Source: Aristolochia californica
Lineage: Eukaryota > Streptophyta > Magnoliopsida > Piperales > Aristolochiaceae
DNA: 64,000 nucleotides
Assembly (NCBI GenBank): GCA_029961685.1
Contig: JARWKL010000008.1
Coordinates: 8,248,501 to 8,312,500 of the forward strand
Reading direction: 5' to 3'
This document shows, one piece after another, positions 1 to 12,539 of the stretch. Positions within the stretch are counted from its first letter, which is position 1. Every line of letters begins with the position of its first letter. The position numbers and the translations under genes were made by a program. Under the pieces are notes generated by a model, which saw only the letters and a list, made by a program, of their open reading frames with translations, was not told the DNA's origin and did not search any database.

Positions 1-99
1 TCCAAATCAAACAACCTAAGTAGGAGTGTGCTTGTCGGAAGTAGTTCATAGCCATCTTCAATTGAGATGCTCTAACTTCTTATGCTATAGGAAAATTTA

Positions 100-1010
100 T
101 GTTTCTCAAATTTTTTTCTTCTCCATGAATTTTTATTGAGATAAGTATATATTTCTCGATGAAATTTGAATGTTGTTGAGAAAAAGATTCCCACTAAATG
201 GAGAGAACCAATTATTCTCAATGAAATTAAAAAATCACCAAGATATTCTAGTCGAAACTATCCTGTCAATAATAAGCTAGGAAAAAAAAGAAAAATAATT
301 CACTTACTCTCAAATAAATTCAAAGATTAACAAAAAGATATATTATTTTTGAAAAATTATTTCGCCAAGAATAAGAGGGGAAATTAAAAATAAAAATATT
401 CAATTATTCTCAAAGTAATTAAAAAATCACCAAGAAATATATACTATTCTTGACAAAAAAAACCTCGAGAATAAGTTAGAGAAAGACAAAACAAAAATAT
501 AAACTAATTATTGGAAAATTTTAAAAATCTCTTAGAAATATATGCTATTCTCGATCAAATAATTTCCCCAAAAAAAAAAGAAGGGATAATAAAAATAAAA
601 ATCACTTATTATTGGTGAAATTAAAAATCTTTGTGAAATATATACTATTCTTAGAGAAGAAATTTCTCTAAGAAATAGTTAGGAAAAAATAAAAAATATC
701 CACTATTCTCTATGAAATAAAAAATCATTGAGAAATATATTTTTTCTCAACGAAATAATTTTGCCAAGAATAAGTAGGAAACATTAACAACAAAGATTAA
801 TTGAGAAATATCTACTTATTCTTGATAAAATTCAAAAATTCTGGTAAATATATGCTATTCTTGATAAAACAATTTCATTGAAAATAAGTAGAAAAACAAA
901 AACATTATAGAGAAATATTCACTTATTCTCAGCGAATTTCAAAAATCATCAAGAAATATATATTATTCTAGATGGAATAATTTTATCGAGAATAAGTAGG
1001 AAAAAAATAT
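100..1010. repeat. Degenerate AT-rich tandem array, period about 100 bp
   Basis: A word like AAATATATACTATTCTTGA recurs near 143, 240, 335, 443, 535, 635, 733, 845 and 953, with spacings of about 92 to 112 bases. Each unit also carries a form of GAGAATAAGTAGGAAA and of ACTTATTCTCAATGAAAT. Units differ by many substitutions and small indels, so this is an old satellite-like array. I see no coding signal in it. The left edge may lie outside the window. Confidence 0.7.
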
Positions 1011-2211
1011 AATCACAGATAACTAATCACCTAGTCTCACATATAGTTATATTTAACATTTTCTCTTACTACCAACATAGTGCTATGTAAGTCATTAATC
1101 AAGTATAATAGTGCTTTTATGTGAAATGAGATAAGAATTTTATCAATGGAATAAATAAAACAATTAAAATTAGAATTTAAATTTTCATTAAATATTATTA
1201 TAATTTATTTGTTGTATTTTAAGAAAATATTTAATTAAAATATTAAAGTTAAATTAAAAAATTAAATGATCAATCAACTTAATTTGGTTAAAATAATATA
1301 AAAATTAATTAATATATTTTAATTAAGTAATTTATTTGATATTATTAAAAAATTTCAATTATCCTTATAAATAATCATTTTGATAAAAAAATTTTCTATA
1401 GATTTTCTTAAAAAGGAAAATAGAAATTAATTAGTGAGATACACATAAATTCTTTGTATATTGATGGAAATACTTTCAAAGTTAGAAAAAGTAAACTATA
1501 AGCTAAATATAACTATTTGGTTCGCGATTTAAATTATTAATTGGTGAGAGTATAATAATTTGAATGATCATATTGATGCACATTATAAATTGATCAAGTC
1601 ATGTTAATGTAATATGACTTGTGAAGTAACTAATTGAGTTATTGATCAAGTAATTAGTTAATATCAATTATTAAATATAATTTATTATATAATTAAATTA
1701 TTATCTCATAGATGATTTATTCTTATCCCAATGTTACAGAAAATATTTTTAGGTAATTATTAAAATAAATAAATTAAAGACTTGGTTATTATTAATAATC
1801 CTCGAGAACCTTTCGTGCGATTTATGGACACTATTTAATAGTGATAAGTTAAAAAAAGAAGAAGAATAAATCCTTTGTATAAACATTCGGATTGCGATTG
1901 GTCATATTTATTTTTATAGAGAAATAGAAAAAGCCATACAATGGTTTTGTTAGGCCTAAGCTATGTAATCATGTGATACTAAGAGTGCAGTAAAATTGTG
2001 ATGTCGTTCTGAGAGGGAAAGAGCCACGAGGGTTACGAGTGTTAGGGTTTACTTTAGCTTTTATATTCCGTTGCAATTTTGTAAAAATATTTCTAATAAG
2101 AAACAACCTTTGGATGAAGTTAATTGTGATCGAACGGTAACGGGAGATGTAGTGCACTCGATCGTCTCATTAGATATAAGTCAGCAGTTTGATTGACTGC
2201 TATAACTGCAT
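1011..2211. other. AT-rich intergenic sequence
   Basis: Very AT-rich sequence with many ATTAATTA-type words. No reading frame, RNA gene or repeat boundary is convincing. It ends where the inverted duplication begins. Confidence 0.5.
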
Positions 2212-2920
2212 TTTTTCACATAACTTTTGTTAGCATTGAATCGGACCTAATCTTACCCAGTTCAATTATGATCGGACCGATGGGTCAAGTTCGGTTCTAA
2301 CAGCTCTCGTCCATGTGGCTGTTTGCCTAATGGCACTTTTTGCTTCCATCCTGAAACGGTTGCCAACACAACAACATCTGTCACGCCCCGTCATCAGGTT
2401 TGCATTGTTTGTTACCATCAAAAATGTGTAAACAAGAGTTATATAAAGCAGGAGAGACATAAGAATAATGAGAGTAGAGGGAAAGAGAATCAAGAGTGTT
2501 TTATCTTTCCTTTCATCTTTTTCTTCTTTTGTGTTTTGTAAAGAAATTGCAGCAAAGAAGAGGAACAACATAGCTATTCAAAGTTGTGATCCACTTTTTT
2601 TCTAGGAGATTGGATTACTGTACTGCAATTGATCCATTTGTAAGCCTTTTTCTCATTCATTCATCTCTTTAAAATGTGCAATTCTGATGCTCTTGCTATC
2701 GCTATTTGAATCCTCTTTGCTTTTTTTTCTTTAATGGTGCTTTCTTAAATCATCTGAACTCTGTTTAAGTTCGTTTTCTTGCTTATAACAGGTAAACACG
2801 ACGGGGTCCTGACAAGAAGTTTATTGGAGCTCCGCTATTACCTAAGATATTGACAAGTTCAACTATCCAATTTTTCAAATTGAAATGCTCAACCCAACCG
2901 GTATAGAGGCTGAAGTGGTT

Positions 2921-3040
2921 GGGTTGAACATTCAATTTGACAAATGTGATGGTTCAAGGTAGCAGCTGGCTGGGTTGAGCATTCATTTTGACAAATGTGA
3001 TGGTTCAAGGTAGCAGCTGGCTGGGTTGAGCATTCAATTT
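2921..3040. repeat. 51-bp tandem duplication with adjacent hairpin
   Basis: A unit starting GGGTTGA at 2921 and ending AGCAGCTGGCT is repeated at 2972 with few changes, and a partial third unit starts at 3023. The opposite arm near 14050-14150 has only one copy, so this expansion is specific to the left arm. Just upstream, TGCTCAACCCAACC at 2886 is the complement of the GGTTGGGTTGA-type word in the unit, which gives hairpin potential. Confidence 0.75.
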
Positions 3041-3239
3041 GAAAAACTTGAGTTCTAGTGGTTTACATCCATGGATAGATCAAAGAAGAAATCGAGGTCA
3101 AGGATGAGCATCTTAGTAAATTTCATTCAAGGAGGGGATGTCTTTGAAAATTGGCTTGTCAAAAAATCTACCCTTCTACTCAAGACTCTTCAAGTTTGGC
3201 TTACTTATTTTCATCTCTTGGGCCGAAGATGATTAATCT

Positions 3240-3850
3240 TCACTACTTTCACTTTTTAGATATTTCACTCCCTTGAAATCGTAATGAGGCTCCTTTAGGC
3301 ATCAGGTAAAGTTGAATGCAGATATTGATGGACAAGAAATAAGAGTATGTGATGACATCGAAACATGACTCCACTATTAATCTCTTCAGTGACTTCAGGG
3401 AGTCGCGGTAACTTAAAGTCAAGTCAAATTATCTCACCTAATTGAACACCATTAAGGGTCATACCATAGAGAACAACACTTCTTAGGGCTTGGAAACCTT
3501 TGAAATCATGCGGAGAGGCTCGACTATGCACCAAGTTCAGTTGAGAGATAATATTGATGGACAAGAGAACAAAGAGTTTGGCATTCCTCATTTATTCATC
3601 CCCCACCTGATATCATCATCATCTGTCGTGTCGGAGTGCCTTACACTTCCACTCAAATCAAGCACAAGCACTCCAACTCCTTTGACTTTGAGATTTGAGT
3701 CCCTTGAAATCATAATGAGGCTCCTTTTTTGCATCAGGTTAAGTTGAGTGAAGATATTGATGGACAAGAGCACAAACAGTCTAGTTTTTTGAATTTCTTC
3801 ATCCTCTGATAATCATCAAGTTCAAACTACATAACCCCACTCAAATCAAG
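3240..3850 (-). pseudogene. F-box/LRR gene fragments, three tandem pieces
   Basis: On the minus strand, 3588-3690 reads LVLDLSGSVRHSD followed by TTDDDDIRWGMNK, the same leucine-rich segment found on the plus strand near 13340-13430. A short piece antisense to the following exon segment (SISSLNLT-like) occurs three times, near 3305, 3540 and 3735, so an exon part has been tandemly repeated. Stops and frameshifts separate the pieces. The family is the plant F-box proteins with LRRs and an FBD-type tail, usually ubiquitin-ligase substrate receptors. This copy cannot encode one. Confidence 0.65.
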
Positions 3851-4130
3851 TTCAAGCTCCTCAACTCCTATTGTAGACAAATCAATCCACAACGAGATAG
3901 TAAATGAGTAGCTCTCATCGGGATCAAAGAACAGATGGATAATATTGTCTCACAGGTTGCTGATCTTGTTGGTGTTGTTTATCATACAAAGTCAATATTT
4001 TGTAACTCCCCTAATTCTCAAATAAATTGTAAAGACAAGTTTTCAGTGTATAATAATGAATCTTCACTGGGGTAAATATTTTTTCCATAACTTCTCCCCT
4101 CAATAGGATTGTTTGCTGCATTGAATTTTG

Positions 4131-5240
4131 TTTGTTTAATTTATTTCCTATTTAATTTTCTTCTAGTTAATTTACTAATTTTTATTTTGCTAATTAATTT
4201 TATCTATCGTCCCTTTGATTGAAGTAATTGTAAGTCTCTTTCATTACCCTTTTTATTTTTCTCTCCCCTTCCTCTTTTCCTTGTCATTTTGATCTCTTTT
4301 CCTAGAATTATGGTAATCCAAGAGCTTGTAACGTAATAGTCATATTTTCTCTTTCTCACTTGAAATGAGGACGAGGTTGAGTGAAAAGGAAATGAAGTGG
4401 AGACAAGGTTTAGAGAAAGGGGAATGGTTGGGTTTCAGGGTCAAGCTTTAGTATTGGAATTTAGGTTTTCAAGAACTCTACAATTCCTACTTGTGCCCAC
4501 CCCTAGGATTCGATATAGCGAGGAGAGGAGTAAACGTGTAAATACAGATTTAAAATTTGTTAGTGATATTAGTCCCCTCTAATAACATGAAAAGGATAAA
4601 TAAAATTGGTCTACATGGAAGAATGGTTTGTCCATGGGAATGGAACCAACCCATTGCTAGTACATATGTACTAACAAATCTCACAAGCTATTAGCAAAAA
4701 CTCCTAACCATATATATCCAACGTACCCTTACATCAAAATGTAATACCCTAATTAAAATTATAAAATACTATTTTACACCTAATAAAAAGTAAAACTTCC
4801 CAATGGAGCTTCTTTGAAAGACATACAAATGACTCCAAGGCATTAGTGTATACAATGTAATCCTTAATGTTTGTATTATAAGATGAGCAAGGAGATTACT
4901 AGGGGTAAGTAAAGTTTAATAGGGTCATTTTTGGCATTTGGACGCCAAGCATGAGAAAGGGAGGGACCTTCGGGTTAAATGGGAAAAGTTTTGTTAAGAA
5001 AAGCCAAAAGGTTGGTTAATGTAGGAGTTTCAGGGGGTCAGTCTTAATTTCTTATTAGGCATTTCATAATTCTTATTTGATATAATCTCTAGTTTTTTAT
5101 TTGATGTATTTGAGTCTGAATTGAAGTAGGAATTGCCATATTATTGTTTTCAAGACCCAAGGGTACTAATAAAAAGTCTCAAAAAGATTTCAAACACCCA
5201 TTATAAATAAAAGGACCAACCAAAGCAAAGCTGAAAGGTT
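4131..5240. other. Non-coding DNA with a dispersed repeat
   Basis: No gene is supported. The stretch 4360-4515 (GGATGAGG/GGGGAATGGTTGGG-type words ending TGTGCCCACCCCTA) resembles 43085-43370, which ends CGTGCCCACCCCTA. I read both as copies of one dispersed low-complexity repeat. The rest is AT-rich. Confidence 0.4.
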
Positions 5241-5244
5241 TGGC

Positions 5245-6830
5245 CAAAAGGGTAAGTGAGTCAAATAAATGACGATAGGAGAAAAGAGTGCCAAAGGCTA
5301 ATGGGTAATCACTTTGTGTTTTATTTTTGTAAGAAATTCAAATCTTCATTAGAATAACCAATGACGACAACAATTAGTAAATAATGAACCCAAGGCAAGC
5401 AATTGAGGAGTTTTTCTTCAATAAGAATGTCTCAATCAAAGAGGCACAATAGTAGCAAGACAAATGGGCCAATGCCCAAATAATCAGTAAATAATGGAAG
5501 TCCTTAAGAGTAATAAGGACACCTGAAATAATTCGTAGTGAGTTCATCCTTGAATAAGAAAGATATGAACCTAGACTAGTATAACACAAGAAGAGAGCAA
5601 GTAGACCGAGTCAGGTTGGCTCGTGTTCGAGTTAACCCGGTCCAAGTTTGGTGTCATCGTTTCCGACAACAGCAACAGAGCTGGTGCTCAGGAAATAACC
5701 CATGAACAGAATCAGTATGCAAACCTTATAGATTAATTAGATTAACTCGACAGTGTCTGGTGTTGTCGTCTCCTATAACAGCGACGGAGTTGACACTCGA
5801 GAAATAAGTAACTCGAAATGAGTAAATCACGCATATCACTCGGTAGGCAGCAATAACCAAATAACAATCAGCTGAGTCATATGAAATATTTCCAAACAAA
5901 GCAATGCTGTCAGAGAGATCATAAAGAAAAAATGAGAGAAAACTGACTGGCACATTGTCGTGATCTTTCCGAACAGAGGAAGATCAAATATTTTTGGAAA
6001 CAACTAGATATCTTCCCGAATAGAGCAAATATATTCTCAGCAATCAAAGTAAAAATGGAATGAATCGGAAGATCAATAACGAAGATCCGAAGATACCAAA
6101 AGATCAATTTTGAGCATGAACAACAAAGCCAGGAAGGAATATCATTTTCGATGTGGTCTCATAAGAGAAGAAATGATTAATCAAGCAATATTTTTCAGCC
6201 AAAAACGGATCCAAAAACATTTCAGCAAGTCTTGTTGAACGAAGATATCTTCCTTTGAAGCAACAACGTTTTCAGAATGACACACCAGTGCCTGACTATC
6301 TGGTGAAGCAATTTTTGGAATGGAATATGAAATGCCAGTGCTCGAATAACATTATTAGACAATTGGTCGTTCTCATATGAAGAATAGTAAGTTTCCAGAA
6401 TTAATATTGAAGATGGCATTGATAAAACCAACCACGCTTTGCCCGCTAATGTCCAACTGAGCAAAGAAGCCAGCCTCCAATGATCAACAGCTGTTGACAG
6501 AAGATGACAACAACTTTCATCCAACGAGTTTGGTAGAGATATCAGAAGCCAACAGTCAATTTACCGAGTGATGGAAGATTTGTTGGAAGTGATCAACTTC
6601 CGAGCAATGGAGGAGCAGAGACTTCTCTTTAAACACCGATCAAAGGATGAGCAATGGAGGTACAAGATTCAGAGATCAGACACTTATGCTATGACAAATA
6701 ATGGAAGAGCATCTTCTTCTCCAAAAGATAACAATCAAGAGAAGAAGAAAATAATTTCTCCCCTGTTATCAACACCTATGCTTTCTGCGTATCAACGAGT
6801 AGTGTAGAAGAAATAGGGTAGTCTCTCCAA
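5245..6830 (-). mobile_element. Non-coding LTR-type element, copy A (LARD-like)
   Basis: The left part, from about 5245 to 5650, matches 23720-24330. Shared words include CAATGCCCAAATAA, GAGTTCATCCTTGAATAAG and GAGTTAACC(C/T)GGTCC. No retroviral-type ORF is present. Orientation follows the better copy at 23714-26334, which has a minus-strand tRNA-Met-type primer-binding site. Neither LTR of copy A is recognised. Calling it a large retrotransposon derivative is inference. Confidence 0.4.
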
Positions 6831-6924
6831 TGAAAAAAAAAGGCACCATCCAAGCCAAATAGAGAGGATTGGTAATGGCATAGTAATGCTAGGCAGCAGG
6901 AGAAAATGAGCAGTGCTGCAAGGA

Positions 6925-8205
6925 ACTAATTATAGGAGATCCTTAAGGTGGCTGAGATTCATCCATGCATGAAGACGTCCCCCTTTGCATGGCTTGCATG
7001 ACTGAGAATAATGTCTCCTTTGCATGGGTGTGAACCTCTCTTCTTGTAGGTTTTCCATGGGCATGATTTCTATGTTCATGATTCATTCCTTGGGCATGTC
7101 TTCTATGTTCATATTTCTTTGTGTAACTTTAGGTTGTGCAGCAGAGGGGAAGTGTAAGACTCAGGAGTAGAGATCCCCTTCCCATACATGTGAGTGCCAC
7201 ACTCGCAAGAAAACAAACACAACTAAGAACTAGTTCCTATGGATTTTTCATCACAAAGCTATCAACACTTGGCAAGAGACTTAAGACAGAGTTTGAAAAG
7301 GATTCACTCAAAGTAAACTTATAGGGGGTGAATAGGTTTACTAAAAAAATATAAACTTTAAATCAATCTAGCATAATCACATCCACAACACGAATATTTA
7401 AAGTGGTTCACAATCACTATCTTAGATTGTGGCTCTACTCCCAGGGATCTCTTACCTTGGAGTTAAAGGATCCACTATGTAAAGCCAAACGACATCTAAA
7501 AATTAGAACCACACAGGTTCAATTACAACACCTTCCCCTAACAGCTAGGGGCTTATAGTTAACAAACTCTAAATAAAAAACCTATAACAACACTTTTTTC
7601 ACACAAGGACTTACTAAAACAACAATAACAACAACAACAACAATAGCAACATCAACAACAATACTTGCCCACATATGGACTTATGTAAACAACAACACCT
7701 GCCAAGACATGGTCTTATGGCAATAGCAAATACAAACATACATAGATCTTATGGCAAGAACAACACTTGTCCACATAGGGACATACGACAACACTAAGTA
7801 TAGATGCTTAGCAAGTTAACAAATGACTACATAACAAAGATCTCTTGCTTTTCAATCAAGCACAATATGCCTCTTGATAAACAGATAGATCAATGGAACA
7901 ACATAATATAATATAAAAAATACTTAAGTGGTTCTACCAATATGATTGGCACCACTATGTATAAAAATTAAAAGTATACGATAATCTCTTCAAAGAATTT
8001 TGATATCAAAATTCAAAACTCAGATAAAGTAATTTATCAAAACTCAAATTAACCAAACAAAGTACTAAAATAACTATGAATGTAAAAGCAAATACTTAGC
8101 TTGCTTGAAAAACTCAAGTTGAAGACCTCCATTCTTCTAATTTCAGAGTATGAGACAAGTGGATCACAGAGTATGAATGTGAGGCACTTCAAATTCATGG
8201 CTAAG
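6925..8205. repeat. Flank of SIRE-like block 1, duplicated at 18525-19439
   Basis: The words GGAGATCCTTAAGGTGGCTG, CATGCATGAAGACGTCCCC and TATAGGGGGTGAATAGG recur in the same order at 18540 and onwards. Copy 1 keeps about 340 bases (about 7860-8200) that copy 2 lacks. Because this sequence lies outside the recognisable LTR and is still shared, the copies are block duplications and not two independent insertions. The GGGGGTGAATAGG word is common in copia-type LTR ends, so an older element may underlie this part. Confidence 0.7.
7615..7705. repeat. AAC-rich simple repeat
   Basis: A run of imperfect CAA/AAC triplets lies in the flank of block 1. The paralogous stretch near 19195-19235 has a shorter and more broken run. 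Confidence 0.7.
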
Positions 8206-9839
8206 TGTTGAGCATAGGTTGACTCCTATGTTATTTTTTATGATAACAAAACTAAATTGATCTAACAATTTGAAAAACTAAGTATTCAGATATTTCACCT
8301 TCAAGAGTCAATGTATCTCAAGGTTTAAAACTTCAAAACGATCAAGCCTACACAAGATCTCGAGCATCATTGAAGGACATCACTAGAAGAAGCACCCACG
8401 AGGAAGATGACAACGAGAAGACTAGAGTTCAAATGTAAAAATTAAATGTCCATACTCAGTCACAATGTAAGAGTGTATTCCTAAACTCCCTTCGTTAAGT
8501 ACAATTGTGAAATTGGAGCTTTAAGTCACAAAATGCATATAAATATGTTTAAGAACATCACTTAGAACTTGTTAGAGAACTTAGAGAAAAAAACATTCTC
8601 ATATTTTAAATGTCAACATAGTTGAACTGACACTGGAGTGATCGATCATTTAGAAGTGCAGGGGCCAGAAATATAAAGCATGATTGAGAAACCATAGTCG
8701 ATTGATCCATCAATTAGAACATGACTATTTCATGCTGTAGAGCCTGGTCAATCATCCCATTTGGATTGATTGATCAATTCTACCCAGGCAAACAAATTTT
8801 ACATGGAATGATTGATCACCCCACCTGATTGATCGATCAGACATAATCTTGCCAATCAAACAGAATCTTGCAAGTCAGAGGCATAAAACATGATTGATCA
8901 TAGGAAATGCACTAATCGATAATATTTGTATTGCATAGTCAGAGGGAATTCTGATTGATCGATCATCCCCTAGTCAAAGAATGAGTAACTTAACTTTTCT
9001 AGACCAACTGTAATATATTGATCAATCAGTCCATCAATCAATATATCACTATCTAATAGAAAAGTAGTTGTTATGATCAATTGATCGATTAGTCACAAAA
9101 CAATGATCAATCAATCAAAGTATTGGTTTTTTCTAATGGGAAAAAAATGACTAGTTTGAGTTGGGAAAGTTTTTAATACCCCACCAAACATTGTATTGAA
9201 AATTTTAATGAGCATTTATTTGCAAATATCCTAAGCATTTACTCTCAATCTTGTAAAATCTCTGAAAAATGCTTCAGAGTGAAGGAGTGAGTCATATTCT
9301 TTGAAATTTCAAGTCTCTTTCCATCCCATCCTTGCTTTCATATAGTCAAGCTCCTTCGATCACTTCACATTGTGTTGCCAAGGAAGAGGAAGCTTGGATC
9401 TCTCAAGGAGAATGATCTCTCCAAGTAAGGGTGTACATTTTTCCTATATATTTACTTAAATTTATGAAAGTTACATCTAGAACCTATAGAATCTAGATAC
9501 AAAGGGCCAGCTAGAGCTAGAATATAATAGCAATCTCTTGGGAAGATTGGTGTTGTAAAATACATGTATTGAGCTACACGTAGTTTAAAGAAAACAGAAA
9601 TCTCCTTATGTAATTTCGGCTATTGGAGCTTTTGAATAGTAGAATTTCCCAAGCAATGGTTCTCTCGCAGTGAATACCAATAGGGGAACTTCAATAACAA
9701 ATTTGTTTGTCTCCTATGGTATGTGCATGTTTTGTTTTACATCGAATTACTTTTATGCATGATTTTTATTACACGTGCAACTTAATGTTAATTCAATACT
9801 CTCAATTCATCCTCCCCTTGAGAAGCCATTGGGCCAACA
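8206..9839 (+). mobile_element. 5' LTR of SIRE-like copia block 1
   Basis: The segment starts TGTTGAGCATAGG and ends GGGCCAACA, so it has the TGTTG...CAACA termini of an LTR and is about 1.63 kb long. A primer-binding site follows two bases later. The middle (8640-9120) is crowded with TGATCGATCA-type palindromes. The same LTR is seen at 19440-21055 and, truncated, at 26335-27448. The long LTR fits the SIRE/Maximus lineage of copia elements. No 3' LTR was found for this copy. Confidence 0.7.
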
Positions 9840-9841
9840 AT

Positions 9842-9853
9842 TGGTATCAGAGT
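9842..9853 (+). other. Primer-binding site, initiator tRNA-Met type
   Basis: TGGTATCAGAGT lies just after the LTR end. It matches the usual plant copia site TGGTATCAGAGC except for the last base. It would prime minus-strand DNA synthesis in an active element. Confidence 0.75.
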
Positions 9854-9906
9854 GGGCCAAACACTTAATTGAAATCATAATCCTCATGAATTTGAAAAAA
9901 GAATAA

Positions 9907-11326
9907 ATGGCATCTCAAGAAAAAATTGCTCTTCCCTGAAGAACAATATGCCAACTATCCACCTTTTTTCAATGGAAAAAAATATGGATATTCGAAGGTA
10001 AGAATGGAATTCTTCCTTCAATCTATGAATTTGGACATATAGCAAGTAATAGAGAACGGTCCTTTTGAGCCACAAAAACTTGAATATGGCCTTCCGATTG
10101 AAAATGAATTCAATGAGCTAACTAGGAAAGAGAAAGAGCAGCTCAAGACAAACTCTAAGGCCTTACACCTAGAACCAAATGAGTTCCATAGGGTCCCCAC
10201 ATGTAAAATTGTCAAGGAAATTTGGAAAAAACTAAAGGTCACACATGAAGGAATCACTAGAGTAAAAGACTCTAGAATTAGCTTATTGCTAGCCCAAGAA
10301 GATGAATTCAAAATGAAACTAGGTGAATCAATAGCTGAGATGAACTCTAGGTTCACTCATATAATTAATGAGTTGAACATACTAGGAGAAGAGATTTCCT
10401 TGTATAGACAAAATGACAAGCTACTCAAGGCACTTCCAAAGTTATGAGAGGCAAGGAAGATAACCGTGCATGAGAATGATAACTTTAGAACTATAAGCTG
10501 AGAATAGCTACTATGAATCCTTCTCACTTATGAGATGGAACCTCAAGATGTTGAGGAAGAGCAAGCTAAAAAAATTGCTCTTAAGCCCAAGACAAGTGTT
10601 GAAAGTAACTCTAGTGAAGAAAGCTCTGATGACATAAGTTTCATCACAAGACTTCTTCAAAGAATCTATAGGAAAAAGAAGAATTTCATAAAAGGCCAAT
10701 ATAAAACTCAAAATGACAAAATCTATAAGGAAACTGATGTTTGTTTTGGGTGTGGGAAACGAGGACATAGAAGGAACACATATCCAAAGCTTGAAGAAAG
10801 AACCCCATCTACAAGCAAAGATCCCAAGAACAAAAAGAAGAAAGTGTTGATCTCAGTTTGGGATACAATTGAAGAAAAAAGTCTATTCATTGTCTTAAAA
10901 AATATAAAGAAAAATGCAATGCTCAATTACATGAGATTGCAAGGCTCAAGGAAGAGCTTGTTGGAGGCTAATGAAAGATATATAGCAAATGCCTCAAGAC
11001 AAAATGAATTGATAGACAAGCTATCTTGTGATTGGCTTGCATTTGAAAAGAAGAGTTTAGACTTAGAACATCAAGTCAAACTTCTATCTCTCAAATCCAC
11101 ATCTAAGAAGAAAGTTGGAAAGAAGAGTACAAAGCAAAATAAGAAAATTTCTCCCATTCCTCACATTAGATGCCACTATTGCAATGAGATGAGTCACTAT
11201 GCCCACATTTATGAAATTAAGAATGAAAAAGGCATCAAACAAACATGGGATAACCAAATCAACCAGAAAGGTTGTAGTAACCCAAAAGAAGTTGGAATAA
11301 CAAGCTTGGAAACCCAAATCACCTAG
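9907..11326 (+). pseudogene. gag: Copia-type gag, SIRE-like, block 1
   Basis: Reading begins MASQ at 9907, in the usual place after the primer-binding site. A UBN2-type gag region follows over about 10090-10500 (ISLLLAQEDEFKMKLGES and NSRFTHIINELN). The long open part 10535-11326 carries a zinc knuckle, CFGCGKRGHRRNTYPKL at about 10740, in which the last Cys of CX2CX4HX4C is Tyr. A stop interrupts the gag region near 10444, with others nearby. The copy at 21124-22560 has the same Cys-to-Tyr change, so it predates the block duplication. Gag would form the capsid; this copy cannot make a full protein. Confidence 0.75.
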
Positions 11327-11339
11327 AACCTCAAATGTT

Positions 11340-11453
11340 ATCCCAAAAGGACCCAACCTAAAATAGATCTCTAAGGTTTAGACTTTTCGTGATGTAGGTA
11401 TGTCTCCAAGCCAAGGCTCAAAAAAATTTTGGATTTTGGATAGAGGTTGCTCC
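11340..11453 (+). pseudogene. pol: Start of copia pol (protease fragment), block 1
   Basis: Around 11425-11450 the frame reads KKFWILDRGCS, matching the copia protease signature W..DSGCS.HM, with Ser of DSG changed to Arg. Block 2 has the same DRG. Homology with block 2 stops at about 11453, and the following CCCTTTCCCTCGACTCC is unrelated, so the pol gene is cut here. Confidence 0.65.
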
Positions 11454-12334
11454 CTTTCCCTCGACTCCATCTTATTTGAAACTATATTTAGGTTTTCAAA
11501 AAACAACTCAAGCATGTAAAAGTTCCAAAAGTAGAAAATTGATTCTCACCCACATGTGTTTCTCTTTCCTTGACCTTGTTATCAACCAAAATCTAACCCT
11601 CACTCCAAACATGACCTCTAAACCCCACCTTGGCCAATTCCAACCCTGCTCATTTCTTTTTCCCACAACCTTGTTTCTTGAGCTGTGTGTTCAAGGCCAT
11701 GTTTTCAAAAACCCAATTCTGAACCGCAACCCTAAATCCTAAACCTTAAATACAAATAATCAATAAAATTAATGCTTAAATACAATATGCATCAACTAAT
11801 GCATCATACATATAAACAATACGTTCTTGATATGCCAATATTTATCATAGATACAGAGAAATCCTCTCCTCCTTGCTTATCTTCCTCTTTCGCAGATGAA
11901 AAACTGCCCTGAAGTGGAAAATACGGAAGAGAAGAGAAACACAGCTGAAGAAAGAAGAAGAACAGGGACAACAAGCTGAAATGGAAAATAAAATAGAATA
12001 GAGAAGAGCATAGAGTCTAATGTGTGGGAGTCAGAGCTGAGCGTGCAGAGACGATGATTAGATGAGCAGCGAGTTACAGCAACAGAAAGACGTTCGCTTG
12101 GTAGATTTTTGGCAAAGAGTCATAGTCAAGATTGAAACTAATTGAGTTTAACTGAAATCGGTTCCAACTCATCAAACGGAAATCGCAATTGGGTTCTGCG
12201 ATTTTGTCATTATCACTTTCGTTTCTTTGAAGATCCAAAATCAATCTGATTTTCTGTTATCTCTCGAATTTTCACTCAGCTCTCGTTTTGCTTAAGAGGT
12301 TGAGGGGGTGAGAGGAAGTTGCGAATCATCTCTT
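11454..12334. other. Unassigned DNA between SIRE block 1 and right arm
   Basis: Short open frames are present, but none resembles a known protein. The part 11870-12010 is purine-rich. I see no RNA gene or repeat boundary. Confidence 0.4.
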
Positions 12335-12539
12335 CAATGCAGTAAACAATCCTGTTGAGGGGACTAGTTATGGAATAAATGTACAGCCCAGAGAAGATTC
12401 ATTACTATACACAGAAAACGTGTCTCTAAAATTTTATTGAGAATATGGAGAGTTACAGCATATTGATTTCGTATCACAAACAACACCAACAGAATATTCA
12501 TTTTTTTTTTGAACCCTGTGGATTGATTTGTCTGCAATA

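Larger units (their letters stand above)
2212..4130. repeat. Left arm of a large inverted duplication
   Basis: Read in reverse complement, this segment matches 12335-15112. Paired landmarks are GCATTGAATCGGACCTAATC near 2234 with its complement near 15085, CAGTTTGCCTAATGGC-like words near 2320 and 14925, AAGAGTTATATAAAGCAGG near 2435 and 14570, and the AACAGGATTGTTTGCTGC-like word near 4110 and 12345. The arms differ in internal repeat number and carry indels, so the duplication is old. The 8.2 kb between the arms contains retrotransposon sequence. Confidence 0.75.

Noticed and set aside
1..1010. CRISPR array
   Set aside because: Repeats are divergent, contiguous and AT-rich without spacers; the sequence is plant nuclear DNA.
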